A stretch of DNA of 64,000 bases from Furfurilactobacillus milii (GCF_009863985.1 NZ_WEZT01000005.1:66466-130465); one strand, 5' to 3'; shown: positions 46,700 to 56,507, counted from the first letter of the stretch. Made by a program: numbers and translations. Notes: generated by a model from the sequence alone, not told the origin.

Positions 46700-46728
46700 T
46701 TGTGTTTTTGGCGCTGGGATGCTATACT
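46700..46728 (+). promoter_or_regulatory. Promoter of the rimP-nusA-infB operon
   Basis: TTGTGT (46700-46705), 17-bp spacer, TATACT (46723-46728). Transcription would begin near 46735, just before the attenuator. Confidence 0.75.
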
Positions 46729-46745
46729 ATGACATGTAATTTAAG

Positions 46746-46788
46746 ACTCTTAATCTAAGAGTGAGCCATTCGTGGCTCGCTCTTTTTT
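46746..46788 (+). promoter_or_regulatory. Attenuator in the rimP operon leader
   Basis: Two exclusive hairpins share bases 46759-46762. The upstream one pairs ACTCTTA with TAAGAGT (46746-46762). The downstream one pairs GAGTGAGCCA with TGGCTCGCTC around a TTCG tetraloop and continues into T6 (46759-46788), a strong intrinsic terminator about 25 nt into the transcript. Forming the first would block the second. What triggers the switch is not visible; NusA autocontrol is an inference. Confidence 0.7.
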
Positions 46789-46814
46789 CAGGGCTAAATG
46801 AGGAGGTGGAAAAC

Positions 46815-47297
46815 TTGAGCAGTGTGACAGAAACGGTTACCCAGATGGTTCAGCCCATCGTTGACGAACATCATTTTCAGCTTGTGGATGTTGAATTTGT
46901 CAAGGAGGGTAAAAGCTGGTATTTGCGCGTCTACGTGGACAAACAAGGCGGTATTACCATTGATGACTGTGTCATCGTGAATGATGCTCTGAGTGCGGAG
47001 CTTGATGCCGCTGACCCAGATCCCATTCCCCAAGCTTACTATTTAGAAGTTTCCTCGCCAGGCGCGGAACGGCCACTTAAAAAAGAAGCCGATTTTGAAA
47101 GCGCAGTTAATCAGTACATTCACATTTCACTGTATCAACCGATTAACAAAGTGAAGGTGTTTGAAGGTACTTTGGCTAAACTTACGCCGGAAACATTAAC
47201 GTTGAATCATAAAGTCAAAGGGGTTGCTAAAACAGTGACGATTGAACGCAAAGCCATTGCAAGTGCCCGTTTGGCGATTGATTTTAGTGGTATTTAA
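46815..47297 (+). CDS. rimP: Ribosome maturation factor RimP
   Basis: 160 aa. 30S assembly factor. Two-domain pattern with [35 protein letters not shown] and a C-terminal beta domain. The start is TTG 46815 (MSSVTETV), 5 nt after GAGGAGGTGG; the frame runs upstream through the attenuator, which cannot be coding. First gene of the nusA operon as in most bacteria. Confidence 0.95.
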   Translation: MSSVTETVTQMVQPIVDEHHFQLVDVEFVKEGKSWYLRVYVDKQGGITIDDCVIVNDALSAELDAADPDPIPQAYYLEVSSPGAERPLKKEADFESAVNQYIHISLYQPINKVKVFEGTLAKLTPETLTLNHKVKGVAKTVTIERKAIASARLAIDFSGI

Positions 47298-47372
47298 AAC
47301 ACAACTGACACAGCGATCGTGGCTAAAGTCGCGAATCGTTATCCTGACGGTTCATGTAAGGAGTACTAGGAA

Positions 47373-48530
47373 ATGAGTAAAGAATTGGTTGGGGCGCTAG
47401 ACGCTCTTGAACAAGAAAAAGGGATCAAAAAGCAAGTCGTTATCGAAGCGTTGGAAGCCGCGTTAGTTTCTGCTTACAAACGGAATTATAATCAGGCTGC
47501 TAACGTTGATGTTGAGTTTAATGAACGTAAAGGCGACATTAAGGTCTATGCAGTTAAAACTGTGGTTGAAGATGTCGAAAACGACCAGTTACAAGTAAGT
47601 CTACAAGATGCCGTTGCTATTAACCGTGCCTATGAAATTGGCGATGAAATCAAGTTTGAAGTCACACCGAAGAACTTTGGTCGGATTGCCGCTCAGACTG
47701 CTAAGCAAGTCATCATGCAACGAGTTCGTGAAGCTGAACGTGGTTTGGTTTACGATGAATATAGTCAGTACATGGATGAAGTCGTTACTGGTGAAGTTGA
47801 ACGCCAGGACACGCGTTACTTGTACGTCACGTTAGGCAGTGGTTCTAATACGGTAGAAGCCGTTATGGCTAGTTCAGACCAGATGCCAAACGAGACTTAC
47901 AAGATGCACGATAAGATCAAGGTTTATGTTTCACGGGTTGAAAATAACCCTAAGGGACCACAAGTGTTCGTTAGCCGGACACACCCAGAGTTACTAAAAC
48001 GCTTATTTGAAGAAGAAGTGCCAGAAATTTATGATGGGACTGTTGAAATCGTTTCGATTGCCCGCGAGGCTGGTGATCGTGCTAAGATTGCCGTAAAGTC
48101 CAACGATCCTAACTTGGATCCTGTTGGTACCTGTGTTGGTCCTCGTGGTCAGCGTGTCCAATCTATTGTTAATGAATTATCCGGCGAAAACATGGATATC
48201 GTTGAATGGGTGGATGACGAAGCGCAATACGTTGCAAACTCACTGAACCCGGCTGAAGTTGTTGACGTTGTGTTTGATTCTGAAAACGAGCGGGCCTGCA
48301 CGGTTGTTGTTCCGGATTATCAATTGTCATTAGCCATTGGTAAACGTGGACAAAATGCCCGTTTAGCTGCTAAGCTGACTGGTTTCAAGATTGACATTAA
48401 GTCAGAAACTGAAGCTGCCAACTTGTTTGAAGATGCGGATGATCAGGAGTATGTTGAAGCTGGATCAGACGTTGAGGTCGACAAGCCCGATTTTGAAAAG
48501 GGCGAAGACGACGATCAGTCCGAAGAGTAG
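47373..48530 (+). CDS. nusA: Transcription termination/antitermination factor NusA
   Basis: 385 aa, the Firmicute length without the extra C-terminal repeats of E. coli. N-terminal RNA-polymerase-binding domain, S1 domain (about 135-200), KH1 (VGTCVGPRGQRVQSI) and KH2 (AIGKRGQNARLA), ending with an acidic tail. It modulates pausing and termination and could act on its own operon leader. Confidence 0.97.
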   Translation: MSKELVGALDALEQEKGIKKQVVIEALEAALVSAYKRNYNQAANVDVEFNERKGDIKVYAVKTVVEDVENDQLQVSLQDAVAINRAYEIGDEIKFEVTPKNFGRIAAQTAKQVIMQRVREAERGLVYDEYSQYMDEVVTGEVERQDTRYLYVTLGSGSNTVEAVMASSDQMPNETYKMHDKIKVYVSRVENNPKGPQVFVSRTHPELLKRLFEEEVPEIYDGTVEIVSIAREAGDRAKIAVKSNDPNLDPVGTCVGPRGQRVQSIVNELSGENMDIVEWVDDEAQYVANSLNPAEVVDVVFDSENERACTVVVPDYQLSLAIGKRGQNARLAAKLTGFKIDIKSETEAANLFEDADDQEYVEAGSDVEVDKPDFEKGEDDDQSEE

Positions 48531-48566
48531 ACTGGCACTAGTTTTTAACCTTAAGGGGGAATTGTG

Positions 48567-48869
48567 ATGCATCAACGTAAAGTACCCATGCGTAAAGACA
48601 TCGTCAGTGGCGACATGTTTCCGAAAAAAGACTTGATTCGTGTAGTCAAAAATAAGGAAAATGAAGTCACAATCGATCCAACGGGTAAGCAAAATGGTCG
48701 TGGCGCCTATGTGACCATTGATACAGCGACGGCTAAAAAGGCACAACATGAGCATAGCTTGGACAAGGCGTTTGGAATGAAAGTTGACGACGCCTTCTAT
48801 GAAGAGTTAATTGCTTACGTCGATCACCAGCAAGCCCGGCGCGAGTTGTTCGGGGACGATCACAAATGA
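48567..48869 (+). CDS. YlxR family protein (RNase P modulator RnpM)
   Basis: 100 aa, DUF448. RKVPMRKDIVSGDMFPKKDL and GRGAYV are the family motifs, although most members have CxxC-like or RTC residues near the start (here MHQRKVPMR). Homologues were recently described as RnpM, an RNA-binding modulator of RNase P. ATG 48567 is 7 nt after AAGGGGGA; the GTG just before it is too close. It overlaps ylxQ by 4 bp. Confidence 0.93.
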   Translation: MHQRKVPMRKDIVSGDMFPKKDLIRVVKNKENEVTIDPTGKQNGRGAYVTIDTATAKKAQHEHSLDKAFGMKVDDAFYEELIAYVDHQQARRELFGDDHK

Positions 48870-49177
48870 CCCCAGAACAGCAATTATTAAACCTTCTTGG
48901 CCTGGCACAACGGGCGGGCCAGTTGGTTACAGGCGAACCCATGGTATTGGCAGCGATTAAAGCAGGTAATATTCGTTTTCTGTGGGTTGCAAATGACATG
49001 GGCGCAAGCTCAAAAAAGAAGTTAACTGATAAAGCAAGCTTTTACCATGTACCGGTCAGTACCGCATTTAGTGTTGCGGAACTGAGTCAGGCTACGGGAC
49101 GACAACGTTCAGCATTAGGCGTCAGCAACGCTGGCTTCGCCAAAAAAATGCAAACGTTATTGGATAAAATGAAATGA
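48866..49177 (+). CDS. L7Ae-family RNA-binding protein YlxQ
   Basis: 103 aa, L7Ae/L30e/S12e fold: [34 protein letters not shown], and the C-terminal [12 protein letters not shown]. Binds kink-turn-like RNA in relatives; cellular role not settled. ATG overlaps the ylxR stop (ATGA), so it is translationally coupled. Confidence 0.93.
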   Translation: MTPEQQLLNLLGLAQRAGQLVTGEPMVLAAIKAGNIRFLWVANDMGASSKKKLTDKASFYHVPVSTAFSVAELSQATGRQRSALGVSNAGFAKKMQTLLDKMK

Positions 49178-49190
49178 GGAGAGTGAAAGG

Positions 49191-52079
49191 ATGGCCAATA
49201 AGCGAATCTATGAACTCGCGAAGGAACTTAATGTTTCCAGCAAGGAGCTCCTAACGAAGGCAAGCGCCAAGGGGATGAGTTTTAATAATCACATGGCGAC
49301 CATTAGTGATGCTCAAGAAAAGACGTTACGTGGGATTATTAAACCGACTGTTCAAGCGAAAGCTGCCAATGCAGCGGCAAATGAAAAGTCTGGTGATAAC
49401 GCACCTAAACGCAAAGTCGTTCACCATTTGATCAACAATAATAAGAAATCGGACCGTCGTCATACTAATTTTGGCCGAAACGGGGCCAACTTACACGGCG
49501 AAGGGCGGATCATGAATTTGAGTAATCCACGGACGAATAATCGTCAAACAAAGCGTCAGCAAGAACAGCAGTCAACTGCACCACGCTCTCAAGCGCCTGC
49601 TTCACAAACTGCAACGAGTACTGCGGCTAAAGCGACATCACAAGCTGTTCAGTCCACTGCAACTTCAGTGACTGCTTCGTCAACTGTTAAATCAACGACG
49701 CCTCGTTCGCAGGCGGCTGCTAAGACAAGCGCTACAAGTCATGCACCGCGTTCTGCTGCTACTCATACGACGAGTCGACCAACTCAGTCTCGACCGGCTG
49801 CTAGAAACACTGATCAACGTAACGGCGGTAACAATAGTTCACGCAATAACAATAATAATCACACAACGGCTAACCGTACTGGTCGCACCAACAGTTCGCA
49901 TTCAAACGGACGTAATGGTGGCTATAACAGTAACAACAACCGTAATGGTAGCAATACTAACAATGGTGGCCGTGACAATAATCGTAGTTATGGATCACGT
50001 AACAACAACGGCTCCAACAATTCTGGTAACTCAAACAACCGGAACAGTACCAACTCGCGCAACACGAGTTCGCGCACTTCGAGCCGACAAACTGCTAATG
50101 TCGGTGCATCGTCATCCAATAACAACAGCAATGGCAGTGGTCGTAATAACCGTTTCAGTAATAGTAGCAATGGTAACCGTTTTGGCAATAACAACCGTCG
50201 TGGTGGCCGTGGCCAACAACAATATGGACAGAAGCACCAAAAGCGTAATAAACGTAATCAACGAATTAAGCAGACTGCCCAAGCACAGCCAGCACCAACT
50301 CGTAAGGAACGTCCATTACCAGATGTATTGATGTATGACGTTGGCATGAACGCTCAGGACTTGAGTAAAATCTTGCACCGTGAGACTGCGGAAATCGTTA
50401 AGAAATTATTCATGCTGGGTGTCATGGTTAACCAAAACCAAAGTTTGGATAAGGATACCATTGAAATTTTGGCAGCTGATTACGGTATCGAGGCTCAAGA
50501 AAAGCCTAAGGAAGATATTGCCGATATCGACAAATTCTTCGAAGAGCAATCGACAACTGATCCAACTAAGCTAGTACCACGTCCACCAGTTGTAACAATC
50601 ATGGGTCACGTTGACCATGGTAAAACAACACTGTTGGATCAACTGCGTAATTCTCACATTACGGCTGGTGAAGCCGGTGGGATCACTCAGAAGATTGGTG
50701 CTTATCAAGTTGAATTAAAGGGTCGTAAGATTACCTTTATCGATACACCAGGACACGCGGCCTTTACCGCTATGCGTGCACGTGGTGCTGACATTACTGA
50801 TATTACGATTTTGGTCGTTGCTGCTGATGATGGTGTTATGCCTCAAACAATTGAAGCTATTCACCACGCGCAAGCTGCTAAGACGCCAATTATCGTGGCC
50901 GTTAACAAGATTGATAAACCAGGTGCCAACCCGAACCATGTTATTGAACAGTTGTCTGCTTACAATTTGATTCCTGAAGACTGGGGTGGCGATACCATCT
51001 TTGTCGAAATTTCAGCCAAGTACGATAAGAACCTGGATGAATTGTTGGACATGATTCTTTTGCAAGCTGACTTGATGGAACTCAAGGCAGATCCAGAACA
51101 GCGTGCTCTCGGTTCAGTTATTGAAGCACGTTTGGACAAAGGTCGTGGCCCTGTTGCCACTGTCTTAGTTCAAGAAGGTACGCTTGAAGTCGGTGATCCA
51201 ATTGTTATTGGGAACACTTACGGACGGATTCGAACCATGAACAATGATCGTGGTCGGACCGTTAAAGAAGCTACACCTGCAACACCAGTGGAAATCACAG
51301 GGATGAACGATGTACCAGAAGCCGGCGACAAGTTTGTTGTCTTTGAAGATGAAAAATCTGCTCGGGCAGCTGGTGAGGAACGTGCTAAACGTGCCTTAGT
51401 TGAAGAACGCTCTCATGCTAACCACGTGACGTTGGACAATTTGTTCGACACCATGAAGGAAGGCGAAATGAAGGAAGTTGACGTTATCATCAAGGCCGAT
51501 GTTCAAGGTTCTGTTGAAGCGTTAGCAACTTCATTCCAGAAGATTCAGGTTGATGGTGTTCGGGTTAACATTATTCATCAGGCCGTTGGTGCCATCAATG
51601 AAAGTGATGTTACTCTGGCCGAGGCTTCAAATGCGATCATTGTTGGATTTAATGTTCGTCCGACCGCTCAAGCCAAGTCGCAGGCTGATAGCGATGGTGT
51701 GGACATTCGTTTGCACAACGTTATCTACAATGCTATTGATGAAATTGAATCAGCGATGAAGGGCATGCTTGAACCTGTCTACAAAGAAGAAGTTACTGGT
51801 CAGGTTGAGGTTCGTGAACTTTACAAAGTTTCTAAAGTCGGTACTGTTGTCGGTGGTATGGTTACAGAAGGCTACATCAGTAGCGATGCCGGTGTTCGTC
51901 TGGTTCGTGATGGTGTCGTCGTTTACGAAGGTAAGCTGGGCTCTCTACAACGGTTCAAGGATCAGGTTAAGCAGGTTAAAGCCGGTTTTGATCTTGGTCT
52001 AACCATAGCTGGTTATAACGACATCAAGGTTGGCGACGTTATCGAAGCCTTCGTGATGAAGGAAGTTCCCGTCGAATAA
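49191..52079 (+). CDS. infB: Translation initiation factor IF-2
   Basis: 962 aa, long for a lactobacillus. An N-terminal IF2_N module ([20 protein letters not shown]) is followed by an Ala/Ser/Thr/Gln stretch and then an extreme Asn/Ser/Gly/Arg-rich region (about 205-360). A second IF2_N-like segment ([20 protein letters not shown]) precedes the G domain: [12 protein letters not shown] (about 472), [13 protein letters not shown]-terminal EF-Tu-like and fMet-tRNA-binding domains close the protein. Starts 13 bp after ylxQ. Confidence 0.97.
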   Translation: MANKRIYELAKELNVSSKELLTKASAKGMSFNNHMATISDAQEKTLRGIIKPTVQAKAANAAANEKSGDNAPKRKVVHHLINNNKKSDRRHTNFGRNGANLHGEGRIMNLSNPRTNNRQTKRQQEQQSTAPRSQAPASQTATSTAAKATSQAVQSTATSVTASSTVKSTTPRSQAAAKTSATSHAPRSAATHTTSRPTQSRPAARNTDQRNGGNNSSRNNNNNHTTANRTGRTNSSHSNGRNGGYNSNNNRNGSNTNNGGRDNNRSYGSRNNNGSNNSGNSNNRNSTNSRNTSSRTSSRQTANVGASSSNNNSNGSGRNNRFSNSSNGNRFGNNNRRGGRGQQQYGQKHQKRNKRNQRIKQTAQAQPAPTRKERPLPDVLMYDVGMNAQDLSKILHRETAEIVKKLFMLGVMVNQNQSLDKDTIEILAADYGIEAQEKPKEDIADIDKFFEEQSTTDPTKLVPRPPVVTIMGHVDHGKTTLLDQLRNSHITAGEAGGITQKIGAYQVELKGRKITFIDTPGHAAFTAMRARGADITDITILVVAADDGVMPQTIEAIHHAQAAKTPIIVAVNKIDKPGANPNHVIEQLSAYNLIPEDWGGDTIFVEISAKYDKNLDELLDMILLQADLMELKADPEQRALGSVIEARLDKGRGPVATVLVQEGTLEVGDPIVIGNTYGRIRTMNNDRGRTVKEATPATPVEITGMNDVPEAGDKFVVFEDEKSARAAGEERAKRALVEERSHANHVTLDNLFDTMKEGEMKEVDVIIKADVQGSVEALATSFQKIQVDGVRVNIIHQAVGAINESDVTLAEASNAIIVGFNVRPTAQAKSQADSDGVDIRLHNVIYNAIDEIESAMKGMLEPVYKEEVTGQVEVRELYKVSKVGTVVGGMVTEGYISSDAGVRLVRDGVVVYEGKLGSLQRFKDQVKQVKAGFDLGLTIAGYNDIKVGDVIEAFVMKEVPVE

Positions 52080-52124
52080 TCTCGGTAGTCTAGTAAATTC
52101 AAGTAACGTTAGGAGTGAAAGACG

Positions 52125-52487
52125 ATGCCAAATAAGCATTATCGTGTGGGTCGCCTGGAACAGGAGATTCAACGTGAAGTTGCTGATATTTTGCTTAAGC
52201 GGGTCCGTGATCCTCGTGTAGCCGGTGTCACTATTACCGGTGTTGAGGTAACGGGCGACTTGCAAGAAGCAACATTGTATTACAGTATCTTGTCCGATAA
52301 GGCGAGTGATAACGAAAAGGCTGCAGCTGGATTGAGTAAGGCCAGTGGTTTGATTCGTAGTGAACTTGGCAGTCGGCTAAGCATTTACAAGACACCAGAA
52401 ATCACGTTTGAGCAAGATAAATCCGTTCAGTATGGTAATCATATTGATGAATTAATTAATAAATTACATCAACAAGAACGTGACTAA
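52125..52487 (+). CDS. rbfA: Ribosome-binding factor A
   Basis: 120 aa KH-type 30S maturation factor. YRVGRLEQEIQREVADIL, VRDPRVAGVTITGVEVTGDL and the late HIDELINKL are typical. ATG 52125 behind AGGAGTG. Last gene of the nusA operon, ending in a strong terminator. Confidence 0.96.
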   Translation: MPNKHYRVGRLEQEIQREVADILLKRVRDPRVAGVTITGVEVTGDLQEATLYYSILSDKASDNEKAAAGLSKASGLIRSELGSRLSIYKTPEITFEQDKSVQYGNHIDELINKLHQQERD

Positions 52488-52491
52488 TCCT

Positions 52492-52525
52492 AAAAAGCGA
52501 CTGCCAAGACTGGCAGTCGCTTTTT
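52492..52525 (+). terminator. Terminator of the rimP-rbfA operon
   Basis: A perfect 15-bp stem AAAAAGCGACTGCCA with its complement around AGAC; the A/T tracts make it potentially bidirectional. Confidence 0.85.
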
Positions 52526-52539
52526 AGTTTTTGCTAGGT

Positions 52540-52545
52540 TATAAT
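52540..52545 (+). promoter_or_regulatory. Possible -10 element of a truB-ribF promoter
   Basis: TATAAT at 52540-52545, preceded by TGCTAGG, about 75 bp before truB and just after the operon terminator. No good -35 hexamer is seen, so it may be an extended -10 type or not a promoter. Confidence 0.35.
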
Positions 52546-52624
52546 TGTGACCGTTATTAATTCAAATTGATGGGCCACTGTACGTTGGCCTATTCTTAAA
52601 AGATGAAGTGAGGTTATCGCTGCC

Positions 52625-53533
52625 ATGGAAGGCATTTTGCCGATTAATAAGCCGCGTGGAATGACGAGTCATGACGTGGTCTTTAAACTGAGAAAAATAT
52701 TGCACACAAAAAAGATTGGCCATTCTGGAACATTAGATCCCAATGTTGATGGTGTGTTGCCTATCTGTGTGGGACCGGCTACGAAGGTTGTGCCATATTT
52801 AATGGCTTCAGGAAAGGTTTACCGTGGCACAGTGACGTTGGGATTTGCCACGGAAACTGAAGATTTAGACGGGGCGGAGATTGCTCGAAAACACTTAACG
52901 CAGCCATTTACTGATGCTCAAATTTTGCACGCCATGATGGGGTTGACTGGCGACATCGATCAAATTCCACCGATGTATTCAGCAGTCAAAGTTAATGGGC
53001 GGAAGCTATACGAGTACGCTCGGGCTGGGGAAACAGTTGAACGTCCAGTACGTCATATTCATGTCGATCGTTTTGAACAAACGGGACCAACTAGTTTCGA
53101 TAAAGAAAGCGGAACTCAAGTGATTCCGTTTGAGATTGGGTGTGGTAAGGGGACTTATGTTCGAACGCTTTCCGTTCAATTGGGTGAAGCGTTGGGCGTC
53201 CCTGCTGTTATGAGTGATTTGACACGTTTGAAAAGTGGCGGTTTTGATCTGTCACAAACAGTCACTTTAGAACAGGTTGCCGACGCAATGACCGAGGGTA
53301 ATATAAATCAGTATTTATTGCCAATTGATGTCGCGCTGGCCCACTATCCTGTTACAGAACTAACGTTAGCAGAGTGGCAGATTGTGACAAACGGCGGTTT
53401 TTTGTCGCCTTCTGTATTGGTTGATCAAGGGGTCACTGCCCTTAAGTTTCAGAATCACATTAAGGCGCTTTACCAATTATCAACTGACGGTAAAGTAGCC
53501 AAACCACTGAAAATGTTTTCGAATCATCTGTAA
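52625..53533 (+). CDS. truB: tRNA pseudouridine-55 synthase
   Basis: 302 aa. Forms pseudouridine 55 in the T-loop. GILPINKPRGMTSHDVV, the catalytic Asp in HSGTLDPNVDGVLP, and KVNGRKLYEYAR and GTYVRTL motifs are intact; a PUA-like C-terminus follows. Upstream GTGAGG is at wide spacing. Separated from ribF by 41 bp, without a terminator. Confidence 0.96.
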   Translation: MEGILPINKPRGMTSHDVVFKLRKILHTKKIGHSGTLDPNVDGVLPICVGPATKVVPYLMASGKVYRGTVTLGFATETEDLDGAEIARKHLTQPFTDAQILHAMMGLTGDIDQIPPMYSAVKVNGRKLYEYARAGETVERPVRHIHVDRFEQTGPTSFDKESGTQVIPFEIGCGKGTYVRTLSVQLGEALGVPAVMSDLTRLKSGGFDLSQTVTLEQVADAMTEGNINQYLLPIDVALAHYPVTELTLAEWQIVTNGGFLSPSVLVDQGVTALKFQNHIKALYQLSTDGKVAKPLKMFSNHL

Positions 53534-53574
53534 TGGGTGTGAATTAAAATTTTTGATATTGAAGGTGCGAAACA

Positions 53575-54549
53575 TTGCAAGTTATTTATTTACGACATCC
53601 ATACCGACCAGAACAAATTCCTGATGGACCGGTTGTTTTAGCAATGGGATTTTTCGATGGTGTGCATATTGGTCACCAGACGGTAATTGAGTGGGGGCGT
53701 AAACTGGCCAATGAGCGGGGTGTCAAACTTGCGGTGTTGACCTACACGCATCATCCTTCAATTGTTTACAAAACATCCGTTGACTCTTTTCGCTACTTAT
53801 CAACGTTTGACCGTAAACTAGAATTATTAAATCAGCTCGGTGTTGATATTGTGTATGGAATTAGTTTTACCTCCCAGTTGTCGGCAGTTGCCCCACAGGA
53901 ATTTGTTGACGATTACATGGTTGGCTTACATGCAGTGGCCGTGGTTGCCGGATTTGATCATACGTATGGCAAGAAGGCCATCGCCGGGATGGCACAATTA
54001 CCGGCTTATGCTAAGGGGCGTTTTGATGTGGTTGAGGTCAAACAAGTGGCCATTGACCAAGCAAAGGATAGTTCGACTCGAATTCGTCAGTTAATTGATG
54101 ACGGTCAACTGGCAGAAGCCAACGAGTTGTTGGGATACACGTACCAAACTACCGGAATTATTGTTCACGGTGAGGCGCGTGGGCGGACATTGGGCTATCC
54201 AACGGCCAATGTTGATCCGACAGCGAGTGAACGGGTTCCAGGCATTGGGATTTACGCAGTGTGGCTCCAAATCGGTCAGCGATGGTATCCGGGCATGGCG
54301 TCAATAGGCCGCAACGAAACGTTTGGTGAACATCGGCCTGTCACTATCGAGATTAATCTGCTTGATTTTAATCAGGAGGTTTACGGTGAAGAGGTTAAGG
54401 TCGCTTGGGGCGCATATCTGCGCGGTCAAGTTAAGTTTGACGGTGCTGATGCTTTGATACGTCAACTAGATCAGGATGCTGCCGATACACGGGTGTTCAT
54501 GGCGAAACACCTCGAAGGACCCGTTGAACATTTATCGATGAAACAGTAA
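53575..54549 (+). CDS. ribF: Bifunctional riboflavin kinase/FAD synthetase
   Basis: 324 aa. FAD synthetase N-terminal domain (ALAMGFFDGVHIGHQTVI is the nucleotidyltransferase motif, with SSTRIR later) and C-terminal riboflavin kinase (GRTLGYPTANV, YAVWLQI). Makes FMN and FAD from riboflavin. TTG start 53575 with GAAGGTG upstream; typical for the truB-ribF pair. Confidence 0.96.
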   Translation: MQVIYLRHPYRPEQIPDGPVVLAMGFFDGVHIGHQTVIEWGRKLANERGVKLAVLTYTHHPSIVYKTSVDSFRYLSTFDRKLELLNQLGVDIVYGISFTSQLSAVAPQEFVDDYMVGLHAVAVVAGFDHTYGKKAIAGMAQLPAYAKGRFDVVEVKQVAIDQAKDSSTRIRQLIDDGQLAEANELLGYTYQTTGIIVHGEARGRTLGYPTANVDPTASERVPGIGIYAVWLQIGQRWYPGMASIGRNETFGEHRPVTIEINLLDFNQEVYGEEVKVAWGAYLRGQVKFDGADALIRQLDQDAADTRVFMAKHLEGPVEHLSMKQ

Positions 54550-54558
54550 CTTTTAACG

Positions 54559-54605
54559 AAAGAACGGTTTTTTCCATATTGGGAAAGAAGCCGTTCTTTT
54601 ATTGT
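54559..54605 (+). terminator. Terminator after ribF
   Basis: AAAGAACGG pairs with CCGTTCTTT, and a second inner TTCC/GGGAA stem extends it, followed by T-rich sequence. Confidence 0.8.
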
Positions 54606-54704
54606 TTTTAGACGGAAGATACTGTGCAATTCGATCTATCATTTGACGGTTAAGTGCGTTGAAAAAAATAATTAACAAAAGATGTTTGAACTCGCCAAAA
54701 TTGT

Positions 54705-54733
54705 TTGACTTTGTTTGACCAAGTTGTTATATT
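54705..54733 (+). promoter_or_regulatory. Promoter of the hrcA-grpE-dnaK operon
   Basis: TTGACT (54705-54710), 17-bp spacer, TATATT (54728-54733), with CIRCE starting 11 bp downstream, near the transcription start. Confidence 0.8.
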
Positions 54734-54744
54734 AGTAACTGTTC

Positions 54745-54771
54745 TTAGCACTCAAATAGCGTAAGTGCTAA
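54745..54771. promoter_or_regulatory. CIRCE operator (HrcA binding site)
   Basis: TTAGCACTC, 9-bp spacer, AAGTGCTAA. The left arm is a perfect match; the first base of the right arm is A instead of G. HrcA binding here would repress the chaperone operon and itself. Confidence 0.93.
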
Positions 54772-54776
54772 AAGGG

Positions 54777-55823
54777 GTGATTAAGACGCTAACAGAACGA
54801 CAAAAAGTGATTTTGCAAGCTATTGTGCGTGAGTATACGGAAACCGGTGCGGCAGTTGGGTCTAAGGCCCTCGCAGCCCGCTTGCCAATTCACGTTAGCT
54901 CTGCAACAATCCGCAATGAAATGGCATCGTTGGAAGAACAAGGTTATGTTCAAAAAGAGCATACGTCTTCGGGACGGATTCCATCACTGGCAGGTTACCG
55001 TTACTATGTTGACCATCTGGTTAATAATGATGCGGTGGCACATGCCGATATTCAGTTAATTCAAAATGAATTGAGCGGTTCTTTCAATAAGATTGATGAA
55101 ATCATTGAAGAGTCAGCAAATTTATTATCTGAATTGACTTCTTACACTGCGTTCACGCTCAAGCCTGAACAGGCGGATGCGCGACTAAGTGGGTTTCGGT
55201 TGGTGCCTTTAGGCAATCGACAGGTGATGGCAATTTTGGTGATGGACAGCGGTGAAGTTGCTAACCAAACGTTCACGATTCCACGCTCAATGTCCAGCGA
55301 TCAGCTGGAAACAGTAGTTCGTTTGATTAATGATCAGTTGGTTGGCTTGCCGATCACTGAGATTGTGGACAAACTACGTGTGGAAATCCCTGCGAAAGTT
55401 GGTCAGTACATGCAGACACCGGAAGGCTTTTTACAAATTTTCGGTCGTGTGCTGGACCAAGCAGCTACTGAACGTTTCTTCGTTGGTGGTCGCTTAAACT
55501 TGCTGAACTTTTCTGTTAACCACAATCCGCAGGACTTAAAATCACTGTATCAATTGTTTGACACGTCGGATGACATCGCCAGTGTTTTAAGCCCACCGGA
55601 CAATAAAGTGCAGGTGAAAATTGGTAATGAGATTACCAATGATTTGCTAAAGCATTATAGTTTGGTTACAGGAACTTACGATGTGGGTTCCCACGGAAGA
55701 GGTATGATTGCCGTGTTAGGTCCAACGCGGATGCCATATTCGCGGATGATTGGTTTAGTTGGTGCATTCCGACAAGAACTGGCCGCTAAGCTTTTGGATT
55801 ATTATCGAAACCTGGATGACTAA
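54777..55823 (+). CDS. hrcA: Heat-inducible transcription repressor HrcA
   Basis: 348 aa from GTG 54777. Winged-helix DNA-binding region (LTERQKVILQAIVREYTETG, SSATIRNEMASLEEQGYV, SSGRIPS) then the HrcA core. The start is ambiguous: GTG 54765 lies inside CIRCE without a ribosome binding site, GTG 54777 overlaps the end of AAAAGGGG, while the codon where the family begins (M-LTERQ) is ACG at 54786, ideally spaced from that site. Folding of HrcA depends on GroE in relatives. Confidence 0.93.
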   Translation: MIKTLTERQKVILQAIVREYTETGAAVGSKALAARLPIHVSSATIRNEMASLEEQGYVQKEHTSSGRIPSLAGYRYYVDHLVNNDAVAHADIQLIQNELSGSFNKIDEIIEESANLLSELTSYTAFTLKPEQADARLSGFRLVPLGNRQVMAILVMDSGEVANQTFTIPRSMSSDQLETVVRLINDQLVGLPITEIVDKLRVEIPAKVGQYMQTPEGFLQIFGRVLDQAATERFFVGGRLNLLNFSVNHNPQDLKSLYQLFDTSDDIASVLSPPDNKVQVKIGNEITNDLLKHYSLVTGTYDVGSHGRGMIAVLGPTRMPYSRMIGLVGAFRQELAAKLLDYYRNLDD

Positions 55824-55876
55824 TTTTTTTAACAGTCACCAGTGGTTTGACTATAAAATTAAATGGAGGTGGCAGT

Positions 55877-56473
55877 TTGTCAAATAAAAAAGAAGCCCAA
55901 TCATCAGCAGCGAAAGATGATCAACAAGCTAAGGCAAACGCAGCTAAAGCGAAGGATCCAACGGCTAAGGACATTAAGAAAAAGGTTCAACAGCCAACGG
56001 GAAATGATACTGTCGATCAATCTGCTGAAATTGATAAGCTGAATGATAAGTTGGCAGAGAAGGATGATCAACTACTTCGAGCACAGGCAGAAATTGCCAA
56101 CATTCAACAGCGGCAAAAGAAGGAAACTGCGCAGTTGATGAAGTACGATGGTCAACAACTGGCGCACGATGTCGTTCCCGAGTTGGATAACCTTGAACGC
56201 GCGTTGAATACGGATGTTCAGGATGAGGCTGCAAAGCAGTTGAAGCACGGTGTTGAAATGGTGTATAACCACCTTCAAAATGCTTTGAAGGAAAATAACG
56301 TGACGGAGATTGAAGCGCTCAACAAACCGTTTGATCCAACGCTGCACCAAGCAGTCCAGACCACACCGGTTGGCCCTGATCAGAAGCCGGACACCGTTGT
56401 GGCGGTGCTTCAAAAGGGCTACATGCTTAAAGATCGCGTTTTACGTCCAGCGATGGTCGTTGTCGCGCAGTAA
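55877..56473 (+). CDS. grpE: Nucleotide exchange factor GrpE
   Basis: 198 aa. Long charged N-terminal region rich in Lys/Ala/Asp, a coiled coil (about 50-110) and the C-terminal beta domain with the signature VLQKGYMLKDRVLRPAMVVV. Exchange factor for DnaK. TTG 55877 lies 5 nt after GGAGGTGG; the frame opens upstream without a site. Confidence 0.95.
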   Translation: MSNKKEAQSSAAKDDQQAKANAAKAKDPTAKDIKKKVQQPTGNDTVDQSAEIDKLNDKLAEKDDQLLRAQAEIANIQQRQKKETAQLMKYDGQQLAHDVVPELDNLERALNTDVQDEAAKQLKHGVEMVYNHLQNALKENNVTEIEALNKPFDPTLHQAVQTTPVGPDQKPDTVVAVLQKGYMLKDRVLRPAMVVVAQ

Positions 56474-56507
56474 GCAATTAGATTAAATAATAAGGAAGTT
56501 TATAAAA

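Noticed and set aside
49741-50331. 196-codon out-of-frame ORF inside infB
   Set aside because: It overlaps the Asn/Ser-rich repeats, whose biased codons suppress stops in other frames. No ribosome binding site, and the translated sequence is a low-complexity Thr/Val/Ile string.
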